Origin: Brachionus plicatilis
Lineage: Eukaryota; Rotifera; Eurotatoria; Ploima; Brachionidae
DNA length: 64,000 nt
Assembly: GCA_010279815.1 (NCBI GenBank)
Contig: QEOQ01000207.1
Coordinates: 566,344 to 630,343, forward strand
Direction: 5' to 3'
The notes under the pieces are model-generated. The model was not told where the DNA came from and did no database searches. It was given only the letters and a program-made list of their open reading frames with translations. Below, one piece after another: positions 23,079-33,892 of this stretch; the stretch's first letter is position 1, and every line of letters starts with the position of its first letter. A program made the position numbers and the translations under genes.

Positions 23079-24701
23079 ATATATTTTTGACCAAGTTTAT
23101 AAATTTTAAATAAATTTTATTTAAAAATTATTTTTTTTAGAAAAAGTCTCACATTTTTTTTGCTAAAAATTTATGAAGAAATATTTTTTCTTGGAAAATT
23201 TAAATTAGCTGAGAATATTTTATTTACTTTATTTAAGTTTATTAAATACTGCTTTGGACAATGTTAGGTGAATTTTAAATTTTAAAATTTTATTAAGATA
23301 CTTTAATTCATTCTTCAGCTTCAAAAAAAATTTTATTGATAAAACAAATGACTCAAGAGTTTTTTTTTCAGAATAAATTTAAAATAAAATAATTTTGTGG
23401 CTAAGATCAGTTGCACAAATTTGGACAGTATCTTTAGATCTGGTATATTGGAAGGCAACTTCATGCACATTTTTTTGATTTATCTCTTTTTTATGTCCGA
23501 TTAAAAAAATTACCAATGATCTAAATTAAGTATGATAAACATTAAATATTGCATCACAAAAAAAGTTATTTATTTATTTATTTTATGATATTATTTTATT
23601 TTTGTTGCAAAAAAATAATTTTATAACCCAAAAAAATTTAAATATAAGTAAATAAAGAAAAAAGATAAAATTTCTCTCTGATTGCACTATTAATTATTTT
23701 TTGTTCCGTGGCTAAAATATATTTTGATGAGTGTTGATTGATAAATTTTGCTTTTAAAGTATTAAATTTCTCTCAGTATTCATCAGCCAGCATTAAGCAA
23801 TTCCATTTATTTAATCTAATCAATACTTATTATTATTTCGATAAAACATAAAAGTACAATTCAAGAATAAAAATAATATCTAATTAATTTTTAATAGAAT
23901 AAACAAATTTTTTAAATAGTTTTGTCTTAATTATTTAAAAAAAAAAGAAAAAATTAAATTATAACTTAAGATTGGAATAAAAAATTTGATCACTTTGTTT
24001 AAAAAATTCATCTCTCTGATTGATAGATATAAATTTCACTTAGGAAAAAAATCAAGTGGTAATAATAGTTTTTACGATTAGAAAGATTTAATAAACAATT
24101 GGATAAGATTAAATAATTTATTAGATAAGATTTATCATCCACTATTATCAATTAAAAACAAATTAATTTCAATTTAAAAAAATTGTATCTGTATCGAGCG
24201 AAAGCTCAATTACAGTAAAATATTAATTATAATATAATTATACTAAAATATAAATATTAAGTTTTAAACATATATAATTTGTTAATTTTTAGTATCAATT
24301 AAATTTTGAATATATTGCATATTTTTTTTTTTATCACAGATTAATTTTCATTTTTATTTGACAAAGAAAAAAATTTTATCAAAATAATTTACTTTTTGGA
24401 AATGAATTTATTATTTAAAAAAATTTTAATATTTATAATTAATTTCCATTTTATGCTAGAGAGCTTGAAATAAAATATAGTTCAAATTAAGATTATAGCC
24501 AGTATTTGTGTAAAATTCCTTGAAATCTCGTAAATTTTTGTAAAAAGTAAAAATTAATTTTGTCTACCTTTTTGGAATAAAAAATCTATCAAATATTATG
24601 TTGTAATTTTCTTTAACTGATTAAAAATAAGTCAAAAATTTATTAATATTTCTCATTTAATTACTGTATTTAACCTAAATTTTAGTAAAATCAGATAATC
24701 A
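23079..24701. other. Intergenic region downstream of furin
   Basis: No gene seen; strongly AT-rich with homopolymer runs. Confidence 0.45.
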
Positions 24702-25403
24702 GGTTTTGTAAAATTCGTTTCAAAAGAACAGAGCAAAATGATAAAAAATCTAATAACTATTTTTCCAAAAGCTCAAAATTAGTTCTGTGAATGCACCAAG
24801 GGGCAACCAAATACTAGATACATTTGCTGATAAAGTCTACTAATGATGTTCAAAATTTTAAAAATATATTGAAATATAATTTTTGCTAAATTTGCAGAAT
24901 TTACCACGCTTTATTTTTATTTATTTATTTATTTATTTATTGGGTTTGGCTTATTTCATCCAAGTCTTTATAGAAGTAAATGCACTTCTTTATAGACAAC
25001 ATTTTAGAAGTAAAAATAAAATCAAATTAATAAATTTAAGCATAAAAAATTTGAAATGAGAAAGGTTTAAACAAAAAAATTAGACAAACAAAAAATAAAT
25101 AAGAAAATAGGACAAAAAATTAGATAATTTCTAAGTAAATTTAAGAGTAATGTTATTTTTTTCTTTTTTTTTTTTTTTAATTAAACAAAATTATTATTCA
25201 TTTTTTCATTTTTCAATTGAAATAAAAATACGAATAAAGCAACACAAAATGCGATTCAACATCGATGGACTTCCATAAAGTATTTTTTTTTTTTTTTTGA
25301 TGTAACTGTGTTGCATTCACAGAACTAATTTTGAGCTTTTGGAAAAAAAGTTATTAGAATTTATATCATTTTTTTGTTTTTTTGAACTGAATTTCACAAA
25401 ACC
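24702..25403. mobile_element. Nonautonomous element with about 94-bp terminal inverted repeats
   Basis: The left arm 24702-24795 (starting GGTTTTGTAAAATTCG, ending CTGTGAATGCA) pairs with the right arm 25312-25403 (starting TGCATTCACAG, ending GAATTTCACAAAACC), with roughly 85-90% identity over the whole length. A central run of more than 30 bp (CCAAAAGCTCAAAATTAGTT and beyond) is identical. No transposase is encoded. No target duplication is obvious. A retrotransposon tail is nested inside (24912-24990). The superfamily is unknown to me. Confidence 0.75.
24912..24990 (-). repeat. Non-LTR retrotransposon tail nested in the TIR element
   Basis: On the minus strand, a GAAGTGCATTTACTTC hairpin is followed by GGATGAAATAAGCC and an (AATA)n run. 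This is the same layout (hairpin then A/T microsatellite tail) as other retro-insertions here, but with a different hairpin sequence. Confidence 0.5.
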
Positions 25404-25737
25404 AAAAATTAACCAGCAGTGCAATCTGCCTCATTTTTTCTTCATCGATACAGTTTCAAATTTTCTATTTTAGAAAATACTTTTAAGTGCGAAAAAAAAA
25501 AAATTTTAAAAATTGATTCTTGGTTAATAATTTATTTCAAAATTATAAAGTTCACAATCTTTGACCAAACAACACCTAAAAAAAAGAATCAAGATTCAGA
25601 CAAAACTTAGGCACTTTGAAAAAAAAAATTATTTTTAAAATTTATAATAATTTAGTATAAATAAAAGTTAAACCAAAACATAAATTTTTCTCTATTAGAA
25701 AATAGTGAAAAATATTTATTAATAAAAAAATTTTAAA
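25404..25737. other. 5' flank of SLU7
   Basis: AT-rich spacer that presumably holds the SLU7 promoter and 5' UTR. No specific motif can be supported. An open frame at 25419-25610 is not convincing. Confidence 0.4.
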
Positions 25738-27105
25738 ATGTCACAACAGCATTTTTCGGAACCACCGTCAGTGTTAGCCCGGCGAAAGGATGGCGATGGT
25801 CCGCGCAAACAAACACGCGAAGAATACCGTCAGCAAAAAGAGTTGGAAGAGCTGCGTAAGGCTGGCAATGCACCAGCGGAAGTGGACGAGAGCGGAAGAG
25901 ACATCAATCCTCACATTCCCAAATACATGGTGGATGTGCCGTGGTACGTGACCTATGATCACGCCAAACCAACCCTCAAGCATCAGCGCTATCACGACGA
26001 AAAGAAAGAAAAGTTCGATGGCATGGAAAAATGGTACGCCCGTGGTCAAGACTCAAAAATACCCTCTACATTCAAATACAGACCAGGCGCTTGCGAAAAC
26101 TGCGGCGCCATGGGTCACAAGCGAAAAGATTGCTTGGAAAAGCCGCGCAAGCGTCTGGCCAAGTACGGCGGCTCAGTGATCGCTTCTGATGACACACAGC
26201 AGCCTGAGCTTAGGCTCAATTTTGATGGAAAAAGAGACAGATGGAACGGAATAGATCTTGACCGGCACCAGGAAAAAATTCGAAGTGAATTCGAAAAATT
26301 GGAAGAAGCAAGACGAATGATAAAGTCAAAACAATTAGAAGAAGAGAGCAAAGATTTAGAGGAACATGGTGAGAGCAGTCCGGCAGCCAAGCGAGAACTT
26401 GACTCGGATGACGAAGAAGAAGATGAGGACAAATACGCCGATGAGATGAATTTGCCACAAAAGCTTCATTTGGAGTCTAAAAAAAAGATAAGTGTGAGAA
26501 ATTTGCGTATGAGAGAAGACACTGCCAAGTATTTGCTGAATCTTGACCCGAACAGTGCCTACTATGACCCCAAGTCGAGGTCCATGCGTGACAATCCATT
26601 TAAAGAAAAGCAAGAGGTCATAATTACTCCGTATATTGGAGACAATTATGTCAGGTACTCGGGTGAAGTGAGCCAATTTGCCAAATCACAGATGTTCGCT
26701 TGGGAAGCGGCCGAAAAGGGCGTCGAGGTGCATCAGCAGGCAGAGCCGACCAAATTGGAGCTTTTGCACAAAGAATTCAATCAAAGGTATGAAGAGTGCG
26801 CCAAGAACATTAAAAATTCAGTGTTGGAAAAGTATGGTGGAGCTGAACATTTGGAAGCCATGCCCAAGGAATTAATTTTTGCTCAAACAGAAAATTATGT
26901 TGAGTATAACAGGTATGGTAATGTGGTCAAAACTTTGGAAAAAGCCACCGTTAAGTCAAAGTATGTGGAGGATGAGTTTGTGCATAGTCACACTAGTGTT
27001 TGGGGTTCGTATTATAAGGATGACAAATGGGGATATAAATGCTGCCAATCGACAGATAGGAACAGTTATTGTACCAGTGGTGTCACGGTCTCTGCGAAAA
27101 GTTAA
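25738..27105 (+). CDS. SLU7: Pre-mRNA splicing factor SLU7 (455 aa, intronless)
   Basis: Second-step splicing factor that helps choose the 3' splice site and acts in the nuclear spliceosome. The N terminus carries the family block NPHIPKYMVDVPWYV (about 57-71). A CCHC zinc knuckle, CENCGAMGHKRKDC, lies at about 119-132. An acidic patch SDDEEEDEDKYADE (about 223-236) is followed by the conserved region NLRMREDTAKYLLNLDPNSA and later HTSVWGSYYKDDKWGYKCC near the C terminus. Human SLU7 continues about 130 residues beyond this point with a Lys-rich tail; here the protein ends in GVTVSAKS and a TAA, with AATAAA signals at about 27138 and 27154. The first in-frame ATG fits the family start. The single exon is unusual beside the intron-rich neighbours. 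No frame breaks, so it is probably functional. Confidence 0.93.
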   Translation: MSQQHFSEPPSVLARRKDGDGPRKQTREEYRQQKELEELRKAGNAPAEVDESGRDINPHIPKYMVDVPWYVTYDHAKPTLKHQRYHDEKKEKFDGMEKWYARGQDSKIPSTFKYRPGACENCGAMGHKRKDCLEKPRKRLAKYGGSVIASDDTQQPELRLNFDGKRDRWNGIDLDRHQEKIRSEFEKLEEARRMIKSKQLEEESKDLEEHGESSPAAKRELDSDDEEEDEDKYADEMNLPQKLHLESKKKISVRNLRMREDTAKYLLNLDPNSAYYDPKSRSMRDNPFKEKQEVIITPYIGDNYVRYSGEVSQFAKSQMFAWEAAEKGVEVHQQAEPTKLELLHKEFNQRYEECAKNIKNSVLEKYGGAEHLEAMPKELIFAQTENYVEYNRYGNVVKTLEKATVKSKYVEDEFVHSHTSVWGSYYKDDKWGYKCCQSTDRNSYCTSGVTVSAKS

Positions 27106-27952
27106 GAAAATAACTTTAAATTTTTTGTTAGATTTAAAATAAATTAAATTTGTAAATAAATTCTCTTATTTTGTTAAAAAAATAAGATAAAATCACTTTG
27201 TCAACATCTAGATCTCATCAAATTATAATTTTGAACTTTTTAATTTTTTCTCTTAACCTTAATTAATTTTAAGAAAATTTAAAAAAATTCAAAAATTTAA
27301 ACTCAGGATAAAAAATCAATTTTTGACAACAAAAAAAGTAATGTATTTTTTTGTTTTTTTTTTTAGTTTTGAAACTCCTGTAAAAAGGGATACCTGAAAA
27401 ATGCACACCCCACATTTTTGACTAAAAAGCACACCCGGTCGTATTTCGAAAAATAGAATCTTAGTTAAGTCCAATTATATCCCAAAAAATTAGTCTCTTA
27501 ATTCTCTTTTTAATGAGGGTTAGCTTTTGCTTTATTTATTTTATTAAACCCGAAAATTCCCAGAAAAACAGTTTTTAAAGTTACACGACAGGTCGTATTT
27601 TTAGAAATTAACTTGCTCCCCTACCATATTATTTAAAATTTTATTTACCATCAAAAAATATTAAGATTCGACCTAGTAACTTATTTCTCCTTGATTAAAT
27701 TTGGAGCGAAAAATCAAAAAATATGGTCAAAATGTTTGAACCCCTAAATACCCCCATGGACTTTTTATTTGAATTTTAAATGACATGTTATTTGGGTAAA
27801 TCTAACCCGTAGAATCTAAATTTCAGCTTTGTTTAATAGCCAGTTTGATCGGTTTTTGAGATTTTTAGATTTAAAATTAAAAAAAAAAGATTAAATTCTT
27901 TCAAGTAGTTTATTTGACAATATAATGACCTAAGACAATTTTGATAGATAAA
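27106..27952. other. Intergenic region with a repeated GGTCGTATTT motif
   Basis: No gene seen after the SLU7 3' end. GGTCGTATTT occurs near 27437 and 27590 in the same orientation within unrecognised, probably repeat-derived sequence (CACACCCGGTCG; CGACAGGTCG). Confidence 0.35.
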
Positions 27953-27962
27953 AAAATATAAA

Positions 27963-28934
27963 GGCCTAGTTTTTCGTTAGTAGATAAATGTTTTTTTTAG
28001 TAGATAATTTAATTTAAAAAAGTAGATAAAATAAATAGTAGATAAATAATTTTTTTAATTAGATAAAAATAGTATTCAAAAGATATTTTTATTCAAATGT
28101 AGATAATTGTTTTCTGAAGTAGATATTTATCAAAAAGTGCTAATTTTTTGTTTTTTGACACTTACACTTCAAAAAATTACCACTTTGAATTAAATTAATT
28201 TCTTAATTGCGTAATATATTAAGCTAAACATATTAATATTAATAATAATAATAATTAATTACAAAATATTCCTAACAGGCTGACTGAAAAGAAGGCACTA
28301 CGCCGTTCGGAGCTGCCAAAAGGAACTATATATTTATAGACGGAAATAAGTGGTCAAAAAAGGAAAAAAGAGTTACAAAACTTGGCAAAAAACAATTTTA
28401 CAAGTGTAGCTCTTGTTCAAAAAAAATGCTTTCGCTTAAGCTTCGAACAAGTCTAGAAGTTCAAGTTTGTATCGAAGATTGTCTCCACCAGCACAGCAAC
28501 GCTAATTCAAAAGAAGCATGGGAAAAAAGCAACAATCGGGTATTGGAAATGTACCAGAAAGATAAACTATACAATCTTTAATGTCTCTCATCAAAATTAA
28601 CTTGTTTTGGCTTCAAATTCAGCAGTCCAAGATCTAGTCGAAAACAATATTCAAATTTCTGAGAAACGTAAATGTGGAAGACCAAAAAAATCTAATAATG
28701 AAAGTGAGCAGCCGTCAAAAAGTTTAAGAAATTAAGTGTCAATTACTTTGTTTGTTTTATTCAAGGTAATTTTTCTTTCTGTTTTTCTTATGTTTTTTTT
28801 TAATTATCTATGTTTGAAAAAATAAATATCTACTATTAAAAACTATTATCTACTTCTTATTGATTTTATCTAATTTTTATTAAAAAAAAATATCTACTAA
28901 AAAAAATAATTATCTACTGACAAAAAATATACCC
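27963..28934. mobile_element. MULE-like DNA element with TIRs and a matching 10-bp flanking duplication
   Basis: The left end GGCCTAGTTTTTCGTTAGTAGATAA and the inverse of the right end GGGTATATTTTTTGTCAGTAGATAA align, and the similarity continues inward through several AGTAGATA repeats (left) and TATCTACT repeats (right). Immediately outside, both flanks carry AAAATATAAA (27953-27962 and 28935-28944), a 10-bp putative target-site duplication. Long AT-rich TIRs with 8-10 bp duplications are typical of MULEs. The interior (28288-28730) holds a zinc-finger/AT-hook coding relic, annotated separately. No DDE catalytic domain is present, so the element is nonautonomous. Confidence 0.65.
28288..28734 (+). 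pseudogene. Zinc-finger plus AT-hook ORF relic inside the MULE-like element
   Basis: Part 1 (28288-28581, ending in TAA) encodes IFIDGNKWSKKEKRVTKLGK, then QFYKCSSCSKKM and VQVCIEDCLHQHSNA. The C-x2-C with a distal H-x-H resembles FLYWCH/WRKY-GCM1-type fingers of Mutator-like transposases. Part 2 (about 28621-28734, same strand) encodes AVQDLVENNIQISEKRKCGR, then PKKSNNESEQPSKSLRN and a stop. KRKCGRPKKS is an AT-hook-like DNA-binding motif. The parts are separated by a stop and about 40 nt that end in TTCAG, so an intron or simple decay could explain the break. It could be the N-terminal DNA-binding half of a transposase, or a captured gene piece. Confidence 0.5.
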
Positions 28935-28944
28935 AAAATATAAA

Positions 28945-30086
28945 TCTTTATCTTTTCTATTGTTTCGTTTGTTTTTTTTTTTCTTTTTTGATTTATAAAC
29001 TTTAGTTATATTATGAGTAGTATCTTGGTTCAGTTAATGGCAACTTGAACTTAAAAAATCTGCTATTCCTTTTTCTTGAGATTGTTTAGAAAGATTAGAC
29101 CATTTATTTGGTAATGTTTTAAACCTAAAGAAATATTTTGACACCTCGTAATCGCTAGAACACCTCAGTGCCATGATTGCTTTGTTTTGTTGCAGTTTCG
29201 ATATGTCTTCAAAAAATTGAAAGATCTCAGTAATATTTCTTCTTTTATTTATAATTAATAAAAATAAAATTTTAAAATGTTTGAGAGGTATTATTACTAA
29301 GCAGAGTTGGTCAAAAGTCAAACTTTAAAGTCAGAATCATTAAAAGCCAGAGTCAAAGTCGACTTTGACTTTGAAATTTTTTTTTATTTTTAAGTCTCCG
29401 CTTGGACTTTTATTTTAATGATTTAGACTTGAAATAGGACACCAAAAATACTAGCTGGAAAGGCAATCTATCTGTCAAGATCACAGTCATATGATTTTTT
29501 GACTTTCTATGTAATTATTGTAGCAGACCCAAAAATAAGAACCCAAAAAGTGCCATTTAAAGGAAAAAAAAAACTTTGACACTGACTTTATTAAAAAAAA
29601 TTAAAGTCAAAGTCCAGACTTGACTTTTAGTCCAGACTTAATTTTTGTACAAATTACATAATTTTTTACAAATTTAATTTTTCACTTAATATTTAATCAA
29701 TAAAAACAAAAACATTTTAATGGAAATTAAAAAAAATAACAAAATATAATTAAATTAATACAAATTAAAATAAGAAATTCATATTAGTTTAATTTTGAAA
29801 CTGGGTATCTTATTTTAATCAAACTAAAGCTACTATTTTGTGAGGACAAGTTCCAAAATTAAAATATTTGATACAACTGCAAGAATTGCATTCTTAAAAA
29901 TGCATTGAAATTCACTTCCGAATTTAATCGCAAAAATTTTACCTTGCCACTTTGTCAAGCCTAATGTAAATTTTGTTTTAAAAAAAAAAATAAACACTCA
30001 AATTTAGGACATAAATTTTTTTCACCTCACTCACTCTCGGTGTAAATTAATTAAAAAACTATGTAAATGAGCTACTAATCATATTG
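28945..30086. other. Intergenic region with a probable MITE-like AAGTC repeat
   Basis: At 29300-29650 the motif AAAGTC/GACTTT recurs many times in both orientations, including the perfect 20-bp palindrome AGTCAAAGTCGACTTTGACT, suggesting a decayed inverted-repeat element starting near CAGAGTTGGTCAAAAGTC. A 95-codon minus-strand open frame (29034-29321) reads protein-like (LPNKWSNLSKQSQEKGIADF), but I do not recognise it. Confidence 0.35.
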
Positions 30087-30117
30087 AAAGACAGTATGTC
30101 ATCGACCTACTGTCTTT
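30087..30117. repeat. Perfect 10-bp-stem hairpin
   Basis: AAAGACAGTA (30087-30096) and TACTGTCTTT (30108-30117) are exact inverse copies with an 11-nt loop. Isolated; role unknown. Confidence 0.6.
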
Positions 30118-33100
30118 AAAAGTTTAAAAGTTCAACGAATTATGATTTTTTGCGGGTATAAATAAAATTTATATTAAATTTATAAACTGACAAAAATGGT
30201 TCCAAAAATTCAAAACTCTAATCTCAACATTCAACTTCACTATCAAGCATCGTTCGGATTTACAATCAAATAGTCTTCTAACTTACGATCAAATAATTAA
30301 TAAAATACTGGGCATCACGAATTAGTTTGAAGTTATCTCAAATGGACAGATTCTTAAAAAGAGAGCTTATTTCACCTGTCAACTTCAATTCTTCAAGTTA
30401 TTATTGCATTAAAGACTTATCATAGAATTAAATTGTAGATGACAAAAGAAACTAAAAGCGGTGTCTGACCATGTGTTAATCAATAATCAAGAACAATGCA
30501 TGCCACCGTCGAGCTCAAACGGTGCAGTCAGTAGAGCATTAGAAGAATAAAAAATCATGTTTTTTAAATTTTTTATTGTCACTGAAGCTTTTAAATTACC
30601 AGCAGTGTTATTATTAAGGGAACAATATAAATGAATAATTTAGAGTAATTAAAATTGAATTATTCAGATTTGTGGTCGTTGATTCAATAGTAATTGCTCT
30701 AAATTATGGTTATTATTAAAGTAACTTATTTAAAATTTTATAAGTCTTTTTTTGTTTCAACAACATCTACCATTTGGCCTTGTATTTAATCTTAATAGGC
30801 GGTAGAATGGCTGAAATTTTGAAACTATGTTTTACAGCCTTCTTTTTGCTGTGGTGATAGTGGACCAGTTGATCATTGCAAAACATTTGTCCACACCAGA
30901 TGACTTGACAATTCCATTGGCATGGATAATAATAAATCCAACAAAAGTTTTCCATTAAATTTTTAAATTTGATTTTATCTAAAATATAATAAATAAAATT
31001 TTAAAAAGCACAATTTTTTTTTAAATGTTCAAATCTCAGATAAAACTATTTTACTTCCTCCTACCCGTTGAAAAGTCAGGCTCGAATTTTAGCAATTTAG
31101 AAATACGCATAAAAGCTACGCATCAAACCAAGAAGCTAAAATTCAGAAAAAAAAAATTATGTTTAAATTAAAATTCAAAATTCACAATTTTTTTAATAAG
31201 ATAAAATAAAGAAAAAATATTTTTTAATTTTCAAATAACGAACCTCATTGATCTCTTTTTAAAAGCTGAAAAGTCTATGATTAACAACAGAATCTGTTTT
31301 ACATAATATTTACCAACAATATTAAGCAACCAAAATCAGTGAGATAAAGAGCTTTGTTTATGATTTTCTGAATGGTCAGTTGATAGTCGGACCTAAACGA
31401 TCTGATCTTTTAGATAACTTTCTGACTCAATTTTACAGTCAATACTGAAATTGCCTAAGAGATAGTCTTAAATTCTTTAGGAAACGAAAAACTGATGACA
31501 AATATTCAAGGGTAGGTGCTATCTTGCATACAGTTTTGTTCTTTAAGAATCGTTGTTTTATTTGAAAAAAAGTCTGATTAAATTAAGAACCAAGGAAAAA
31601 AGGGATTTTTGTGAAAATGATAAAACATTTTGAAGCGTTCTCTCCAAAAATTTTCTGTTATTGAAAATTTCAGCTCTTAAATTAATAAGAGTTCAGGGAC
31701 GATTTGAAAAAAATTCAAATTTCGACAAACAAATTTCTAAATTCTTACAATGCGAACATTATATTTTGATCAGCAAAACAACATGCTATTTTATTTTAAA
31801 TTTAAATTTACACTTGAATTTATTCACTTGACAATTCTTGCATTGATCGCGGCTCGGACCGTCAAAATAACTTCTAAAAATGTTTCAACGAAATTTTTTC
31901 CCTTTAGTCTTCTAAAGAGAAAAATTTTCGAGATTGGAATCAAGATTGGAAATTCATGCGACCATATTCTTTATTTTTAAATTTGGGTTTTAATGTTAAT
32001 TTAAAATGAGGATTCTTGACAAGCTAAGCTTGAAAGCAAAAATCAAATTTACTCTTTTTGAATAAAATATATTTAAACAAGTTGGTTGAGGTAGTGAAAA
32101 AAAATCTCTTTTTTTTGGATTTAAAATAATTTTTTGATGTCAAACCTGTCCTGTCCTCATATACATGTATATTTAATTCCTTATTTTAAAGAGCAATAAA
32201 AAATGATAAAAATGAGCTCAGGATTATTTTTTTATTGTCTCATATAAAATTCTAATTTTTTATTTAATTACTTAAAAAAGTTAAGTATCTATAAAATTTT
32301 CCTGGTATCTACCGAAAGGAAAGTCTCATACATTTGAAACTTTAAAATTTAATTAATTGATGACTTAGCTTTATAACAAATATATTATTAATTAATTTTT
32401 AAATGAGTCCTGCGTGTATCTTAAAAAAAGTAAACAATTGTGTGTACTTTTTCCGTAACAGATAATTCCCTGTGTCCACAGTGTTTTTACATTATAAGTT
32501 TATTCTTAATTGTTTGATGTTTTTCTTAAGACATGATCTTGATGATTATTTACAAAGCGACAAAATAAAATTATTTAATAGTTGTGGTTTTTTCCAGGAA
32601 AATAAAAGCATCAGCAATCAATTTATTTAAAAACAATGCTATTCAGAAGATAAATTATTTAGGTTCGTTTAATTTTGTATGCATTTACTGGACTCCGAAC
32701 AGGTTAATGAATCAATTGATATTCTTTGTCAATTAATGATTGTTTATTGAGGTAAAACCCAAAGTAATAACTTTTTATAAAAAGTCATTTCATTTTAAGA
32801 TTTTTGTTTTTGATGTTTGTTCCAAAATTCACAATGCCATTAATATTACAGAATTCATTAATAGGTTGTTTTTCTGATCATACGATAAATGTTTAAGTTT
32901 TCTTTATTTAAGCTTCTAACTTTTAAAAAAATTGAAATTCTTTATTTTTTTCAAATTTTAACTTCAATTTTCAAGGTTAATCAACAGGCTAGTGCCCATG
33001 CCATGAATACCGATTAACACATCATTTATTTAATTTCATAAAATAATTATTACAAATTAAAAATAAAAATTTATAAAATTGTTTAAAAAAAAAAATTATT

Positions 33101-33892
33101 TAAGAAAGCAAAACATTGAAATATTTTAATTAAATTTATTGAATTTTTTTATAAATTCTGTAAAAATCAAATTGATATTATTAAATATATAAAGCTTGAA
33201 TGTTGCAAACTTAAACATTGATCTCTTGATCATAAGGCTATTCATCAATCTTGTGTAAAAATATTCATAGGTTTTTTCACCATTAGCCGTTTTTGACATT
33301 GGTTCAATCAGATTGTTGCAATTCCTTAAATTATAATTTGAATTCTTTGAGTCGTTTTTGTTTAAAATCGTTCTTAAATTTTCGGGCGAATTATGGAAAA
33401 ATAGCGTTATATTAGCAAAAGATAATATTTTATCAATAATTCTATGCTGAAAAGCAAATAAGCCTTATTTTACTAGAAAATTATTAATATTATTGAAGTT
33501 ATCAATTTTAAATTTAAATTTAAATAATTTAAAAATTTAGAAGGCATATGATTATCGCTTCAGTAAAAAAAAATAAAATTTATCAGTAAATATAATATTT
33601 TATTAAATCAAAATGACTATTCCATCAGTAAATTTTATTCAGAAATTTATTTTCAGCAAAATTGTATATAAGTCAGCAAAATTATTTTTTTAGCTAGTAA
33701 TAATAACAATTTATTCAGCAAATTCATTAATAAAATCAGTAAAAATAAAACAGTAAAATAATTGAAATCTATTCGTAAATTAATTGAACTAATTTAGTTA
33801 ATTGACAAAGTCCTTGTCAATATAATCATTTATTTGATTTTTTAACACTTAATAGAAATATTGAACAGCAACCTATTAATTTTTAAAATAAT
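30118..33892. other. Long AT-rich intergenic region
   Basis: No supported gene. Near 30510-30540, GGTGCAGTCAGTAGAGCATTAGA resembles the 5' half of a tRNA (A box and D arm), but there is no 3' half. Open frames at 30767-30955 (-) and 31750-31980 (+) are not convincing. The stretch 32818-32935 is related to 39330-39425 (TGTTCCAAAATTCACAATG, then ATTCATTAATAGGTTGTTT), so both are pieces of one dispersed repeat. Confidence 0.4.

Noticed and set aside
25774..26676. ORFs of 74-106 aa overlapping SLU7
   Set aside because: Other-frame and antisense readings of a long, conserved coding exon.
30505..30545. tRNA gene
   Set aside because: Only an A-box/D-arm-like segment (GTGCAGTCAGTAGAGC) is present; no anticodon arm, B box or acceptor pairing follows.
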